Positions 15,960 through 23,162 of a stretch of DNA of 36,171 nt are shown piece after piece; the first letter of the stretch is position 1; each line of letters opens with the position of its first letter. The position numbers and the translations under genes are program-made. Below the pieces are notes generated by a model. It was not told the origin of the DNA, ran no database searches, and saw nothing but the letters and a program-made list of their open reading frames with translations. This stretch comes from Patescibacteria group bacterium (GTDB taxonomy: Bacteria > Patescibacteriota > Patescibacteriia > SCPX01), in contig SCPX01000050.1 in assembly GCA_004298615.1 (NCBI GenBank), positions 1 through 36,171 of the forward strand, read 5' to 3'.

Positions 15960-17024
15960 TTATATCCCAATCTTTCTATATCTTGAACCGCGGGCTTGCC
16001 CGATTCGTTCAAGTAGTTTGGATTTGACCAATCGGGACAGCGCTTGTTTGATCGTTGATTGCGGCATCTCGCCTTTAAGCAGTTTTTCAATATCCGCCAC
16101 GCTTAAGAATTCACTTTTATCAAACAGGCGGTAAATTTCCAACTGTTTTTCCGAAAGCAGTTTTTCCGGCTGATCTTCATCCATAATTTTTTTGGCTCGT
16201 TTGACTTGCTCGAGAAGCGCGTTAAGAAAATAATTTAACCACGGCGTAATGTCTTGATGATCGGTTTTATGATTTTTCTGCGTAGCTCTTAAGGCAAGAT
16301 AATAATCCGCCTTTGTTTTTTCAATGATTTCATCCAATGAAACATACGGAACATAACTATAGCCCGTTTTAAGAAGCAGCAGGTTAGTCAAGGCGCGGCT
16401 CATTCTGCCGTTGCCGTCTTTGAACGGGTGGATAGCCAAAAATTCAAAAATAAAATTCGCTATAACCAAAAGAGGGTGGACTTCTCCGGTTTCAAATTGT
16501 TTATTCGTCCACGAAAGGATGGCCTCCATTTCCGGCTTTACGAGGTAGGGGGGCGTTGGATCAAATAATACTATTTGCTCTCCCCGCTTGTTAGTCATTA
16601 CTACGGTATTTGACACGCTTTTATAATTTCCTTTATGCGCTTTATCTTTTTCAGAGAAATACATCAAAATGCCGTGGAATTGCAAAATCCAATTTTCCGA
16701 CAATTGAATTGTGCGCCAATTATCAAAAATTCTGCCGATCAAATCAGCGTATCCGGCCACTTCCTGTTCGTCCCGGCTTGCAGGCGCTTTGGCTTTCAGT
16801 CCGCGCAAAAACCGTTCAATTTCTTCGTCAGTCATTTTAGCGCCTTCAATGCGGGTGCTCGCGCCGGTTGATGTGATAATAACCCATTTTTTAAGACGCC
16901 CCAAGATTTGAGGGCTCAAGCGAACACTCCCTTGCCAAAGTCCTTTAAATTCGTCAATTTTGGCAATTATTGCCAAAACGTCTTGGGTAAGTATGATTCG
17001 TTTGTAAAAAGTATTTTCAGTCAT
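15960..17024 (-). CDS. Fic-domain protein, self-inhibited class, with C-terminal winged helix
   Basis: 354 residues. Fic proteins usually transfer AMP from ATP to Ser, Thr or Tyr of target proteins. The full catalytic motif HPFKDGNGR is at 199-207. An inhibitory helix motif [S/T]xxxE[G/N] is seen as STRIEG at residues 56-61, before the Fic core, so this is the class II type in which the Glu blocks ATP until relieved. The C-terminus (about 290-350) is a winged-helix segment (SEFLSVADIEKLLKGEMPQSTIKQALSRLVKSKLLERIG), giving the common Fic-wHTH architecture, which may regulate its own gene. A 10-bp inverted repeat overlaps the predicted transcription start. Target unknown. The ABC exporter genes follow directly. 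Confidence 0.93.
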   Translation of the reverse strand: MTENTFYKRIILTQDVLAIIAKIDEFKGLWQGSVRLSPQILGRLKKWVIITSTGASTRIEGAKMTDEEIERFLRGLKAKAPASRDEQEVAGYADLIGRIFDNWRTIQLSENWILQFHGILMYFSEKDKAHKGNYKSVSNTVVMTNKRGEQIVLFDPTPPYLVKPEMEAILSWTNKQFETGEVHPLLVIANFIFEFLAIHPFKDGNGRMSRALTNLLLLKTGYSYVPYVSLDEIIEKTKADYYLALRATQKNHKTDHQDITPWLNYFLNALLEQVKRAKKIMDEDQPEKLLSEKQLEIYRLFDKSEFLSVADIEKLLKGEMPQSTIKQALSRLVKSKLLERIGQARGSRYRKIGI

Positions 17025-17027
17025 AAA

Positions 17028-17054
17028 ATTGGATATAACTTAACTATATCCAAT
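17028..17054 (-). promoter_or_regulatory. Operator-like inverted repeat upstream of fic
   Basis: Arms ATTGGATATA / TATATCCAAT with a 7-nt spacer, 3 nt from the fic start codon. They straddle the predicted transcription start, where a bound protein would block initiation. Confidence 0.6.
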
Positions 17055-17081
17055 AATATACGATAATATACGAAAAATCAA
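17053..17081 (-). promoter_or_regulatory. Promoter of fic
   Basis: TTGATT - 17 nt - TATTAT on the minus strand. The -10 touches the outer arm of the operator-like inverted repeat. The spacer contains a direct repeat of AATATACG. Confidence 0.6.
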
Positions 17082-17107
17082 GACGATCTGAATGATAATA
17101 ATCCGCT

Positions 17108-17209
17108 TTATTTGTAAAACCAAATCTTTTCTTGATTATTCGGATCATCGTTATGGTTTACAGTAATTTCTTCGCCCTTTTTATTGATATGAGCGCAATG
17201 AACATAACT
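17108..17209 (-). pseudogene. Possible gene remnant (33-codon C-terminal fragment)
   Basis: A short open stretch on the minus strand reads like a real protein end: SYVHCAHINKKGEEITVNHNDDPNNQEKIWFYK, then TAA. It begins just after an in-frame stop and has no ATG, GTG or TTG at its head, so it cannot be an intact gene. Composition is protein-like rather than random A/T-rich translation. Family not recognised. The rest of the 17025-17343 gap holds the fic promoter and operator on one side and the hydrolase promoter on the other. Confidence 0.35.
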
Positions 17210-17218
17210 TTATTGTTT

Positions 17219-17247
17219 TTGCATAATTGCGCGTAATTTAGTAAAAT
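17219..17247 (+). promoter_or_regulatory. Candidate promoter of the hydrolase gene
   Basis: TTGCAT - 17 nt - TAAAAT, giving a leader of about 90 nt. The region is very A/T-rich, so chance matches are possible. Confidence 0.45.
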
Positions 17248-17343
17248 ATATTATATTATAAAGGTTATCTCGCTTTCGTGCGATATACAATATGTTTTCG
17301 CATCGGGCGTAAAACGGGAAAAAGTTTGGAAGACAAGACAAAT

Positions 17344-17964
17344 ATGCAAAATAAAATTCAGGTATTTTTTATTCATGGCGGGATGACTTTCAAAAATAGG
17401 AAAGATTATTTGCATTTTTTAAAAACCAGAGAAGTTTCAATTAAGAAAAAAATTTACTGGACCGGTGATTTTTTTGAGAAAAGTCTTGGGAAAAATTTTG
17501 AAATAATTATACCGCGAATGCCTCTGCAGGATAACGCGAAATACGGCGAATGGAAAATTTATTTTGAAAGATTTTTCCCGCAGCTGCGGAATAATATTAT
17601 TATAATCGGCGCGTCGCTGGGCGGAATTTTTCTGGCAAAATATTTGTCTGAAAACAAATTTCCCAAGAAAATATTGTCAACTTATCTGATTTGTCCGCCT
17701 TATGATAATAGTCTGCCGGGCGAAGATTTAGCGGGCGGATTCAGGCTTAAATTGGATTTGTCTTTACTTGAAAAAAATTCCAAAAATCTTTATTTGTTGT
17801 TTTCAAAAGATGACGATGTTGTTCCGTTCGTTCATGCGGAAAAATACGGAAAAAAATTAAAAAACGCCACTTTTATTTTTTACAAAAGCAAAAACGGCCA
17901 CTTTAAAATATCCAAATTCCCGGAAATTGTCAAAATGATCAAAGCGGATGTAAAAGACAATTAA
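17344..17964 (+). CDS. Alpha/beta hydrolase (RBBP9/YdeN-like)
   Basis: 206 residues from ATG 17344 (MQNKIQVFFIHGG). The track start, GTG 17278, adds an unlikely basic leader. It has the oxyanion-hole region VFFIHGG, nucleophile elbow GASLGG (Ser in the third position), a late Asp region LLFSKDDDVVPF and the terminal His in KNGHFKI, so a Ser-Asp-His triad is complete. Size fits the small single-domain serine hydrolases of the RBBP9/YdeN type. The substrate is unknown; esterase activity is the safe guess. It converges with the GyrI-like gene, whose stop codon lies 1 nt away with no terminator between. Confidence 0.85.
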   Translation: MQNKIQVFFIHGGMTFKNRKDYLHFLKTREVSIKKKIYWTGDFFEKSLGKNFEIIIPRMPLQDNAKYGEWKIYFERFFPQLRNNIIIIGASLGGIFLAKYLSENKFPKKILSTYLICPPYDNSLPGEDLAGGFRLKLDLSLLEKNSKNLYLLFSKDDDVVPFVHAEKYGKKLKNATFIFYKSKNGHFKISKFPEIVKMIKADVKDN

Positions 17965-17965
17965 A

Positions 17966-18616
17966 TTATTTCACCGGATATCTGATTACTGTCTTTAGTT
18001 TTTCCGGTTTGACGCGTTTCGGATCGCTGATATAAATTTCGTGATGATGGCCGGTTATTTTTAATCTATTTTCTTTTATATAATTGTGCAGCGATTCAAT
18101 CATCGGCATTTCTTTTCCATAAGGGCCGATGTTTAAGACTTGGATTGAATATCCCTCTTCAAATTCTTCCAGAGATGCTTGGGCGTATGGAATTTCCGGT
18201 TTTTTAAGAGCCGCCATTTTTACCGCCTCGCCGAATAATTTTTCATCAATGAATCGCGGGACCATCAAGTAGGCTTTCCAGCGCAGTATTTTCGAATTTG
18301 AAATATCAAATTCTGCTCCTTTTATGCTCCACCACAGAGTCTCCAGGGCGCCTACTTTGTAATCAAAATATCCTTTTGGTTGGGGGAGTTTTCCGAATTT
18401 TAGCCCCATTTTAAGCGAATAGCCGATGCCGTAAAGGCAGGCGATAGCGGTCTGATATTGTTTGGACGCGGGCGGCTCGTTGCCGGAAACAGATATTATT
18501 TTAACCGGCGGAATTTCCACCTCTTCAATTTTCTGCTTCACGCCCATGTAAAGGTCTTTTAAAAATCCGTCATACTCTTTGCTTGTTTTGATTGATTTGT
18601 AATTCAATGTTTTCAT
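17966..18616 (-). CDS. GyrI-like small-molecule-binding domain protein
   Basis: 216 residues. The whole protein fits the GyrI-like (SbmC/BmrR effector-binding) fold in the long form common in environmental bacteria: a YxxxxxxxY head, VKIISVSGNEPPASKQYQTAIACLYGIGYSLKMG, then YKVGALETLWW and the end segment HHHEIYISDPKRVKPEKLKTVIRYPVK. The ISDPKR...P.KLKT.IR ending is typical. There is no DNA-binding domain, so it acts as a stand-alone binding protein, possibly for drugs or toxins. Start ATG 18616, no SD. It lies 42 nt downstream of the PspC/LiaF-like gene and may share its transcript. Confidence 0.8.
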   Translation of the reverse strand: MKTLNYKSIKTSKEYDGFLKDLYMGVKQKIEEVEIPPVKIISVSGNEPPASKQYQTAIACLYGIGYSLKMGLKFGKLPQPKGYFDYKVGALETLWWSIKGAEFDISNSKILRWKAYLMVPRFIDEKLFGEAVKMAALKKPEIPYAQASLEEFEEGYSIQVLNIGPYGKEMPMIESLHNYIKENRLKITGHHHEIYISDPKRVKPEKLKTVIRYPVK

Positions 18617-18658
18617 AATGCTGTTGATTATTCGGTTTAATGCGCGCGAATAATTATT

Positions 18659-20065
18659 TTATCGCCAATTTATATCAATGCTGGAAACTCCGGCTTCAAT
18701 ATTGAAATAAACTTTATGATCGGTTGACGAAAAATTATCCGATTCATAAGAACTCTGGTTTATTTGCCGGAAATCAGTGAAGTTTTTTGAAGTAAGGGCG
18801 GAGGCGGAGGAAACTTTCGCTCCAATTTCTTTCGGCAGAGTGATGCGGATGGTGCTGGCGCCGGCGCTGATGGAATAATTCGCGCTTGCCGCTTTGCTTC
18901 CGACGATCAGATCAAGCGATGAAGCGCCGGTATTGATACTTACATCTTCGGCCGCAATGGTTGACAAATCAATATCCATTTTTGATGCGCCCGAATCAAC
19001 TGTCAGGGCAAGCGGCGTCTCATTGGAAAGATTGATGTTCAAATCATTGGTAAGTCGTCCGCCGAAAAATCGCGCGCCATTCGCTGTTTCAATTATGGTA
19101 TCGCTCTTGCCGTTTCTCACTTCGTTTTCTGTTTCCAGGCTGGTGATATTTGATTTGAGATTGCCGGAAACCAGATCGTTTGACCCGCCGCTCACATTGA
19201 GATTGGCCGCTCCAGTTTTGATATGGACATTGGAAAGCGTAACAGCCGAATCTTTTCCGACTTGAAAATCATACTGTTTTATTTCCCGCGAATCAAATTG
19301 CCAGAAAAAAGAAATTAAAATTAAGATTAAAACAACAAGTATTATTAATCCGGAAATCAATCTTCCGAATGCCGAGCCGCGCGAGAGGAGGGAGAGTCCG
19401 GCCAAGATGATGAGGACGGGCCAAAATTGGAATATTTGCCAAAAATCAAAATTTACGGCAATGCCGAAATTTTGCGCCAGCAATCCGATGCCGAAAAAAA
19501 GCAGAATAATTCCGATAGTCAGGCGAAAGAATCCGATTCTCGGATAGTAGCGATTGATTTCTTTGGCTTGCTCTGTGGGCGGTTCGGGAGATTGAACAGA
19601 CGGCTGATTATTTTTCTTGCGAGTCAAAATCGCGATTCCGGCAATAATAATCACCAATGCCCAAAAAAGACCGCCGTTGAAAAAATAAGACGGAAAAATC
19701 TGGTTTAGAAAAAGCATTACGCCGAGAATTATGATCGCGGCGCCGATCCAGTTTGAAGCGGTCCATCTGAATCCTTGCGCTCTTAATTCCGAAACCAGCT
19801 CATCAGCCCGTTCTTTTATATCAATTCGTTCCGGATTCTCCGCGCTGTAAGCGCCATTGGGCGAGAGAGGGATAAGAAACGCCAGTATAAGATACAGCAA
19901 AATACCGGATCCGCCGGCCAGCGTCAGTGCTATGAAAATAATGCGGATTATGAAAGGATCAATCTCGAAATATTCTCCCAATCCGCCACAAACCCCGAAT
20001 ATTACGCGGCTTTTTCTTGAGCGGTATAAATGCTTAGGGTTAGGCGATTTTTGCTCTTGTTCCAT
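18659..20065 (-). CDS. PspC-domain protein with LiaF-like membrane and beta-rack domains
   Basis: 468 residues. An N-terminal PspC domain (about 12-70: LYRSRKSRVIFGVCGGLGEYFEIDPFIIRIIFIALTLAGGSGILLYLILAFLIPL) is followed by further membrane helices at about 105-150 and 175-255 in LiaI/LiaF style. The C-terminal 210 residues form a repetitive beta-rich domain (VHIKTGAANLNVSGGSND..., VDSGASKMDIDLSTIAAEDVSINTGASSLDLIVG), as in LiaF/toast-rack proteins. Such proteins sense envelope stress caused by wall-active antibiotics or membrane damage. No two-component LiaRS pair is nearby. No SD. An AATACT element close to the ATG suggests a near-leaderless start. Confidence 0.85.
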   Translation of the reverse strand: MEQEQKSPNPKHLYRSRKSRVIFGVCGGLGEYFEIDPFIIRIIFIALTLAGGSGILLYLILAFLIPLSPNGAYSAENPERIDIKERADELVSELRAQGFRWTASNWIGAAIIILGVMLFLNQIFPSYFFNGGLFWALVIIIAGIAILTRKKNNQPSVQSPEPPTEQAKEINRYYPRIGFFRLTIGIILLFFGIGLLAQNFGIAVNFDFWQIFQFWPVLIILAGLSLLSRGSAFGRLISGLIILVVLILILISFFWQFDSREIKQYDFQVGKDSAVTLSNVHIKTGAANLNVSGGSNDLVSGNLKSNITSLETENEVRNGKSDTIIETANGARFFGGRLTNDLNINLSNETPLALTVDSGASKMDIDLSTIAAEDVSINTGASSLDLIVGSKAASANYSISAGASTIRITLPKEIGAKVSSASALTSKNFTDFRQINQSSYESDNFSSTDHKVYFNIEAGVSSIDINWR

Positions 20066-20121
20066 AGTATTTTCAGATTAATAATAATCTAATTCCACTA
20101 TGGCATATTCGGGTATTTTCT

Positions 20122-20700
20122 TCAATAGGCCGGTCTGGCGTGTTTTGCCGCGTTGCTTACGATATCGCGGATGCGGCGCAGGCGCGTTTCTTTGTGTTTG
20201 GCGGTTAGAACCCAGCGCACGGCTGTTAGGCGAAACGACGGCGGATAGTTTGTAAAATGTTCCAACGCTTTTGGTTTAACGGAGAACGCTTTTCGCAAGT
20301 CAGGCGGCACGACAATGCGTTTTGATTTTTTTCGCGCCGCGGCAGCCACAGTCGGAGCGGTTTGCGCTTTTAGATCGGCTTGTTTGAAAAGCGATAATCC
20401 ATCTTTGGTCATTTTCCTTTCGCGGATCATTTTTCTGACTCGTTTAATATTTGACGGCGCCCAAATACTTCCCGGCCGGCGGGGAGAAAATCTGATCATA
20501 TGCCGCGCGCTGTCAATGCGCCTAAGTTGCCCGTCGATCCACCCAAAACAAAGCGCTTCCTCAACGGCGTCAGGATACGCAAGCGATTTTTTGTTTAAAT
20601 GTTTTTTGTAAAATATCAGCCAAATTTCTTTTTCGGTTTTATGGTGTTTGCGAAGCCATACCCGCCATTCATTTCTGTTTTTAAATATCTTCGATATCAT
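20122..20700 (-). CDS. YdeI/OmpD-associated family protein
   Basis: 192 residues from ATG 20700. The track start at 20739 would overlap the upstream gene, and the extra residues are not family-like. The sequence NRNEWRVWLRKHHKTEKEIWLIFYKK, then YPDAVEEALCFGWIDGQLRRIDSARHMIRFSPRRPGSIWAPSNIKRVRKMIRERKMTKDG, is the diagnostic YdeI-family block. The C-terminal part (FTNYPPSFRLTAVRWVLTAKHKETRLRRIRDIVSNAAKHAR) is the usual IEAKRPETRxxRI-type ending. YdeI has been linked to resistance to cationic peptides, but the molecular role is unknown. The protein is notably basic. It lies 25 nt after the DUF1648 gene. Confidence 0.85.
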   Translation of the reverse strand: MISKIFKNRNEWRVWLRKHHKTEKEIWLIFYKKHLNKKSLAYPDAVEEALCFGWIDGQLRRIDSARHMIRFSPRRPGSIWAPSNIKRVRKMIRERKMTKDGLSLFKQADLKAQTAPTVAAAARKKSKRIVVPPDLRKAFSVKPKALEHFTNYPPSFRLTAVRWVLTAKHKETRLRRIRDIVSNAAKHARPAY

Positions 20701-20725
20701 AAAACTACTTTGATTACAGCGGCTT

Positions 20726-21004
20726 TTATTTTTTCTCAATTTTTTTATACGCGATGTAGGAATAAACGACGGTTATAATTGACGCGGCGGCAATCGGAAT
20801 AATGATAGCGAATATGGCGATTTCGTTTCCGAAAGCGGGAATCAAAAATATGCCCCAAAATTTTCCCATATAGCCGTCCACCTCGCCGGCGGCATTCCAA
20901 TGCGACGCGATCCGGTCCGGCAGCTGCGGATACAAAACAATCCCAACCGCCAAACAAATGGCGATTAGAACTAAAAGAATCACATTCGCGGTTTTTGTGG
21001 TCAT
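20726..21004 (-). CDS. DUF1648/SdpI-N-like small membrane protein
   Basis: 92 residues with two membrane helices (about 8-26 NVILLVLIAICLAVGIVLYP and about 58-85 IAIFAIIIPIAAASIITVVYSYIAY). Between them is the DUF1648 signature LPDRIASHWNAAGEVDGYMGKFWGIFLIP. In longer SdpI proteins this domain forms part of the immunity protein against the SDP toxin of Bacillus, but stand-alone copies have no known role. A TATAAT -10 ends 4 nt before the ATG, so the mRNA is probably leaderless. Confidence 0.8.
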   Translation of the reverse strand: MTTKTANVILLVLIAICLAVGIVLYPQLPDRIASHWNAAGEVDGYMGKFWGIFLIPAFGNEIAIFAIIIPIAAASIITVVYSYIAYKKIEKK

Positions 21005-21008
21005 ATTG

Positions 21009-21014
21009 ATTATA
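21009..21014 (-). promoter_or_regulatory. -10 element giving a leaderless mRNA
   Basis: TATAAT on the minus strand, only 4 nt before the start codon of the DUF1648 gene. The -35 is not clear. Confidence 0.45.
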
Positions 21015-21020
21015 GCATTA

Positions 21021-21040
21021 AAAAACCGATTCAGGTTTTT
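21021..21040 (-). terminator. Weak terminator after the HEPN-like gene
   Basis: AAAAACC / GGTTTTT arms around GATTCA, with T's following on the minus strand. The stem is A/T-rich and weak. Confidence 0.45.
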
Positions 21041-21049
21041 CTTTGGCGG

Positions 21050-21502
21050 CTAATCTTTCAGCAAATTCTGCAAATCTACCAACTGTTCCTTTAAATTTGA
21101 ATTACAAATCTTTGCTGTAATTGGGAAATTATTTTCAACATGACTTTTATTAGTGTGCGCAACGAAATTATGTCTTTGCTCAATGATATATTTTATAATT
21201 TCTTCTGACTTTATCTTTTGATAACCTTGATGAGTTGAAAATAATTTTTCAAACGAAACAACCTCATCATTTCCGCCATTTGCTCTATATTCTGTTCTAT
21301 CAAATAATCCTCCGACCCGAATGATTAAGTAATCTTGAATCATTCTGTTCAGCGCTCCTAAATGATTTACGTCGGCATTGGAGCCGAGGCTCATCCCTGC
21401 AACAAGTTCCTTATTGACTTTACATAATTCGTCGTAGGCAAAGATACAATTTTCGAGAATATAGTTTAGTATAGCTTTTGAAGTCCGAATATCATCGTCC
21501 AT
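21050..21502 (-). CDS. HEPN-like / AbiU2-like protein
   Basis: 150 residues, predicted all-helical. The decisive feature is EQRHNFVAHTNKS near residue 112, an R-x5-H arrangement of the kind found in HEPN ribonucleases and AbiU2-type proteins, preceded by a helix (SEEIIKYII) and followed by a C-terminal helix (NSNLKEQLVDLQNLL). The N-terminal helices contain NHLGALNRMIQDYLIIRVGGLFDR, like HEPN proteins that pack as four-helix bundles. Some HEPN proteins are toxins or phage-defence effectors; others are housekeeping. No recognisable antitoxin is adjacent apart from an HTH remnant two genes upstream. Family membership is by motif only. Confidence 0.55.
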   Translation of the reverse strand: MDDDIRTSKAILNYILENCIFAYDELCKVNKELVAGMSLGSNADVNHLGALNRMIQDYLIIRVGGLFDRTEYRANGGNDEVVSFEKLFSTHQGYQKIKSEEIIKYIIEQRHNFVAHTNKSHVENNFPITAKICNSNLKEQLVDLQNLLKD

Positions 21503-21515
21503 ACAGTTTGGTTTT

Positions 21516-21962
21516 TTATAGAGAGAAAAATTTCTCTCCCGATAAAACGTAGAAGAAAATTCTTGATATTAAATAGAAAATAATAGCTACAACAACAAAA
21601 GAAAGAACATAGAAACCTATTTTTTCTAAAATGCTGTACTTCTGTGTATATTTTACAAGATTTACAATTTGATCAAAAGTAAGCCCACGATCTTTCATTG
21701 ATTGGAATTGCTCCTGTGTTAATACTTTGTTATTGCCAAATAATTTTTGCCCCACTGCTTCGTTTGAAAGATCGCTATATTCGGGAAATTTTTCTTTTAT
21801 GACACTGCCCGCATGTTCAAAGCTCGTTGGGTCTACCATTTTTTCGTTCGTATAAGTGTAGGTCAAGAAAAAACCAAACGCTTGAACAAGCAAAAACACG
21901 CCAACAAAAATTACCTTGATTGCTCTATACCAAACTTTATTTTGCATGACTTCTCTATTCAT
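21516..21962 (-). CDS. Two-helix membrane protein of unknown function
   Basis: 148 residues with one membrane helix at each end: about 14-36 (IKVIFVGVFLLVQAFGFFLTYTY) and about 115-140 (IGFYVLSFVVVAIIFYLISRIFFYVL). The 75-residue region between them (FEHAGSVIKEKFPEYSDLSNEAVGQKLFGNNKVLTQEQFQSMKDRGLTFDQIVNLVKYTQKY) is probably extracytoplasmic and helical. The gene starts 16 nt after the end of the helix-turn-helix remnant, as though it were the second gene of an HTH - membrane protein pair. The HEPN-like gene follows 13 nt later. Family unknown. Confidence 0.65.
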   Translation of the reverse strand: MNREVMQNKVWYRAIKVIFVGVFLLVQAFGFFLTYTYTNEKMVDPTSFEHAGSVIKEKFPEYSDLSNEAVGQKLFGNNKVLTQEQFQSMKDRGLTFDQIVNLVKYTQKYSILEKIGFYVLSFVVVAIIFYLISRIFFYVLSGEKFFSL

Positions 21963-21978
21963 AGTTTTGGTAATTTTT

Positions 21979-22065
21979 TTATTTTAATAAATCTTCCGTT
22001 GGAACACCTAGTGCTTTTGTAATATTCACGACTGTCTGCACGCTTGGTTTAATAACTTCGTTTCC
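21979..22065 (-). pseudogene. Remnant of an XRE-type helix-turn-helix gene
   Basis: Only the last 28 codons are recognisable: IKPSVQTVVNITKALGVPTEDLLK, then TAA. This is the standard final-helix region of an XRE/Cro-type HTH (normally preceded by the recognition helix and LE.G...). Upstream of codon GNE the reading frame runs into GC-rich hairpins (22067-22129) and then tRNA-Ser, so the first half of the domain has been lost. The track's 68-residue ORF includes hairpin and tRNA sequence and is not a real protein. The break lies between the tRNA 3' end and the HTH gene, a classic position for integration and deletion. Confidence 0.65.
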
Positions 22066-22066
22066 T

Positions 22067-22129
22067 AACTGGCGGAAGCGGGAGGATTCGACCGCCAGTT
22101 CAGCGGGCGGTCGCCGAGAGTGGCGACCG
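22067..22129. repeat. Two GC-rich hairpins downstream of tRNA-Ser
   Basis: Arms AACTGGCGG / CCGCCAGTT (16-nt loop) and CGGTCGCC / GGCGACCG (6-nt loop) lie 32-94 nt from the tRNA 3' end. The loop of the first contains TCGAATCC on the minus strand, resembling the T-arm and 3' end of a tRNA. Confidence 0.65.
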
Positions 22130-22160
22130 AACCAAAACAACAAAGGGGAATTGTTAATTT

Positions 22161-22247
22161 CGGAGGAGGTGAGATTCGAACTCACGAGGGGATTGCTCCC
22201 CTACGGCTTTTCGAGAACCGCGCATTCGTCCACTCTGCCACTCCTCC
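22161..22247 (-). tRNA. tRNA-Ser (anticodon CGA)
   Basis: 87 nt, no encoded CCA. Acceptor arms GGAGGAG / CTCCTCC with discriminator G; the anticodon loop CTCGAAA gives CGA, reading UCG. A long variable arm (TAGGGGAGCAATCCCCTCG region) is typical of class II tRNA-Ser. T-arm GTTCGAATC is intact. Confidence 0.95.
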
Positions 22248-22299
22248 AATGATTTTATCCTACTCTTTTTTAAGATAAATTTCAAGTTGAATTTTGAAT

Positions 22300-22334
22300 A
22301 AAAAAACCAGCCGTTGATGCGATCGCGGGCTGGT
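22300..22334 (-). terminator. Terminator of the lipoprotein gene (copy 1 of 2)
   Basis: Arms ACCAGCC / GGCTGGT; on the minus strand followed by TTTTTT. The 29-nt hairpin is identical to the one at 23163-23191, after the GH17-like gene. Confidence 0.8.
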
Positions 22335-22381
22335 AGAGAGTGGCGGATTTCAGAGTGATGTCAGAAATTATGTTTTAAAAT

Positions 22382-22987
22382 TTAAAACCGTCCCCAATGG
22401 GCTCGTGTGCTTCCCGGTCCGGTAAGAATAGAATATCCGTTTGCTTCAGCCCATTGTTTTCCCCCATCATAAAGTTTTGACGATCCAGAATTAAGATAAT
22501 CCTCAGCCATTTGTTTGTCGCCATGACTCATAAGTGCGTTAACTAATTTTTCTTCCGATCCAGGAATACCGAGCTTTATTCCGAGAAATAAGATTTGCAA
22601 TCTATGTTCGGCTTGGAGAACATTTCTTACCAACGCTTCAACGGCGATATCGTCTTTTCCTTTTTCAATAACATTATAGACTGTTCGCGCCCTACTTTTA
22701 TCAATCCAATTAGCATTTTCATCAAGCAGAAAGGCGCCAGTCATTACAAGCGCGTCTAAAACCTCATGACGTTCAGCGAACGAACTCCCGCGATTTATTA
22801 GTTTGGAAATGTCAGACAAAGCGTCCTCTGGCAGATGTTTTGTGTCTTGATTGAGAGCGATTTGGATTCTTTTCCAAATCTGTTCATCCGTTTCTTTGCT
22901 GAATAGATCGCATCCGTAAAGCGTGGAAGCAAAAACCATAATTAATACCAAAATTTTTGCTTTCATTAAAGTTGTTCCATTGTACAC
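22382..22987 (-). CDS. Lipoprotein with HEAT-like helical repeats, unknown function
   Basis: 201 residues from GTG 22987, which has AAAGGGGG at good spacing; ATG 22966 (MKAKILVLIMVFASTLYGC) is the alternative and gives the neater signal peptide. LYGC is a lipobox, so the mature protein is tethered to the membrane by its Cys. The body is helical (DEQIWKRIQIAL, DALSDISKLINRGSSFAERHEVLDALVMTGAFL, IAVEALVRNVL, EEKLVNALMSHGDKQMAEDYLNS) and reads like HEAT/armadillo repeats. The C-terminus GYSIL...RAHWGRF is distinctive. It shares promoter, leader and terminator sequences with the GH17-like gene upstream, so the pair was assembled or duplicated as cassettes and may respond to the same signal. Confidence 0.75.
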   Translation of the reverse strand: MYNGTTLMKAKILVLIMVFASTLYGCDLFSKETDEQIWKRIQIALNQDTKHLPEDALSDISKLINRGSSFAERHEVLDALVMTGAFLLDENANWIDKSRARTVYNVIEKGKDDIAVEALVRNVLQAEHRLQILFLGIKLGIPGSEEKLVNALMSHGDKQMAEDYLNSGSSKLYDGGKQWAEANGYSILTGPGSTRAHWGRF

Positions 22988-23162
22988 AGCACACCCCCTT
23001 TGTTGTTTTGCGATAATTCGCTTTCATTTCCCCCATTGCTTTATTTACTTATCCATAAGCACCTCCTTTGTTGAAAATGTTGTTAAATTGTAAAGAGCTT
23101 TGATTCTTCATTTTAGTATAAGCACAGAAAAAGTCAACCCAAAATGATAGTCAATAAAAAAG
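22988..23162 (-). promoter_or_regulatory. Leader copy A: promoter, extra SD, mini-ORF, SD
   Basis: On the minus strand: TTGACT (23132-23137) - 16 nt - TAAAAT (23110-23115), a CAAAGGAGG element (23062-23070), a mini-ORF ATG GAT AAG TAA (23045-23056) and the gene's SD near 22995. It is homologous along its whole length to 26022-26190, with the block 23050-23162 nearly identical. The first SD is about 67 nt before the second. Confidence 0.7.

Noticed and set aside
15960-17024. Fic protein considered as part of a Fic/antitoxin (FicTA or Doc/Phd) pair
   Set aside because: The inhibitory motif is inside the same protein and no small antitoxin gene precedes it, so it is a self-inhibited Fic rather than a toxin-antitoxin pair.
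20726-21004. DUF1648 protein considered as SDP-type toxin immunity
   Set aside because: It has only the N-terminal domain and two helices; no SdpC-like toxin or SdpR-like regulator is near.
21979-22185. 68-residue ORF of the track taken as an intact HTH protein
   Set aside because: Its first 40 codons come from tRNA-Ser and palindromic sequence; only the last 28 codons resemble an HTH.
22313-22328. GCGATCGC palindrome, like the cyanobacterial HIP1 octamer
   Set aside because: It occurs only within the two identical terminator hairpins, so it is explained by their duplication.
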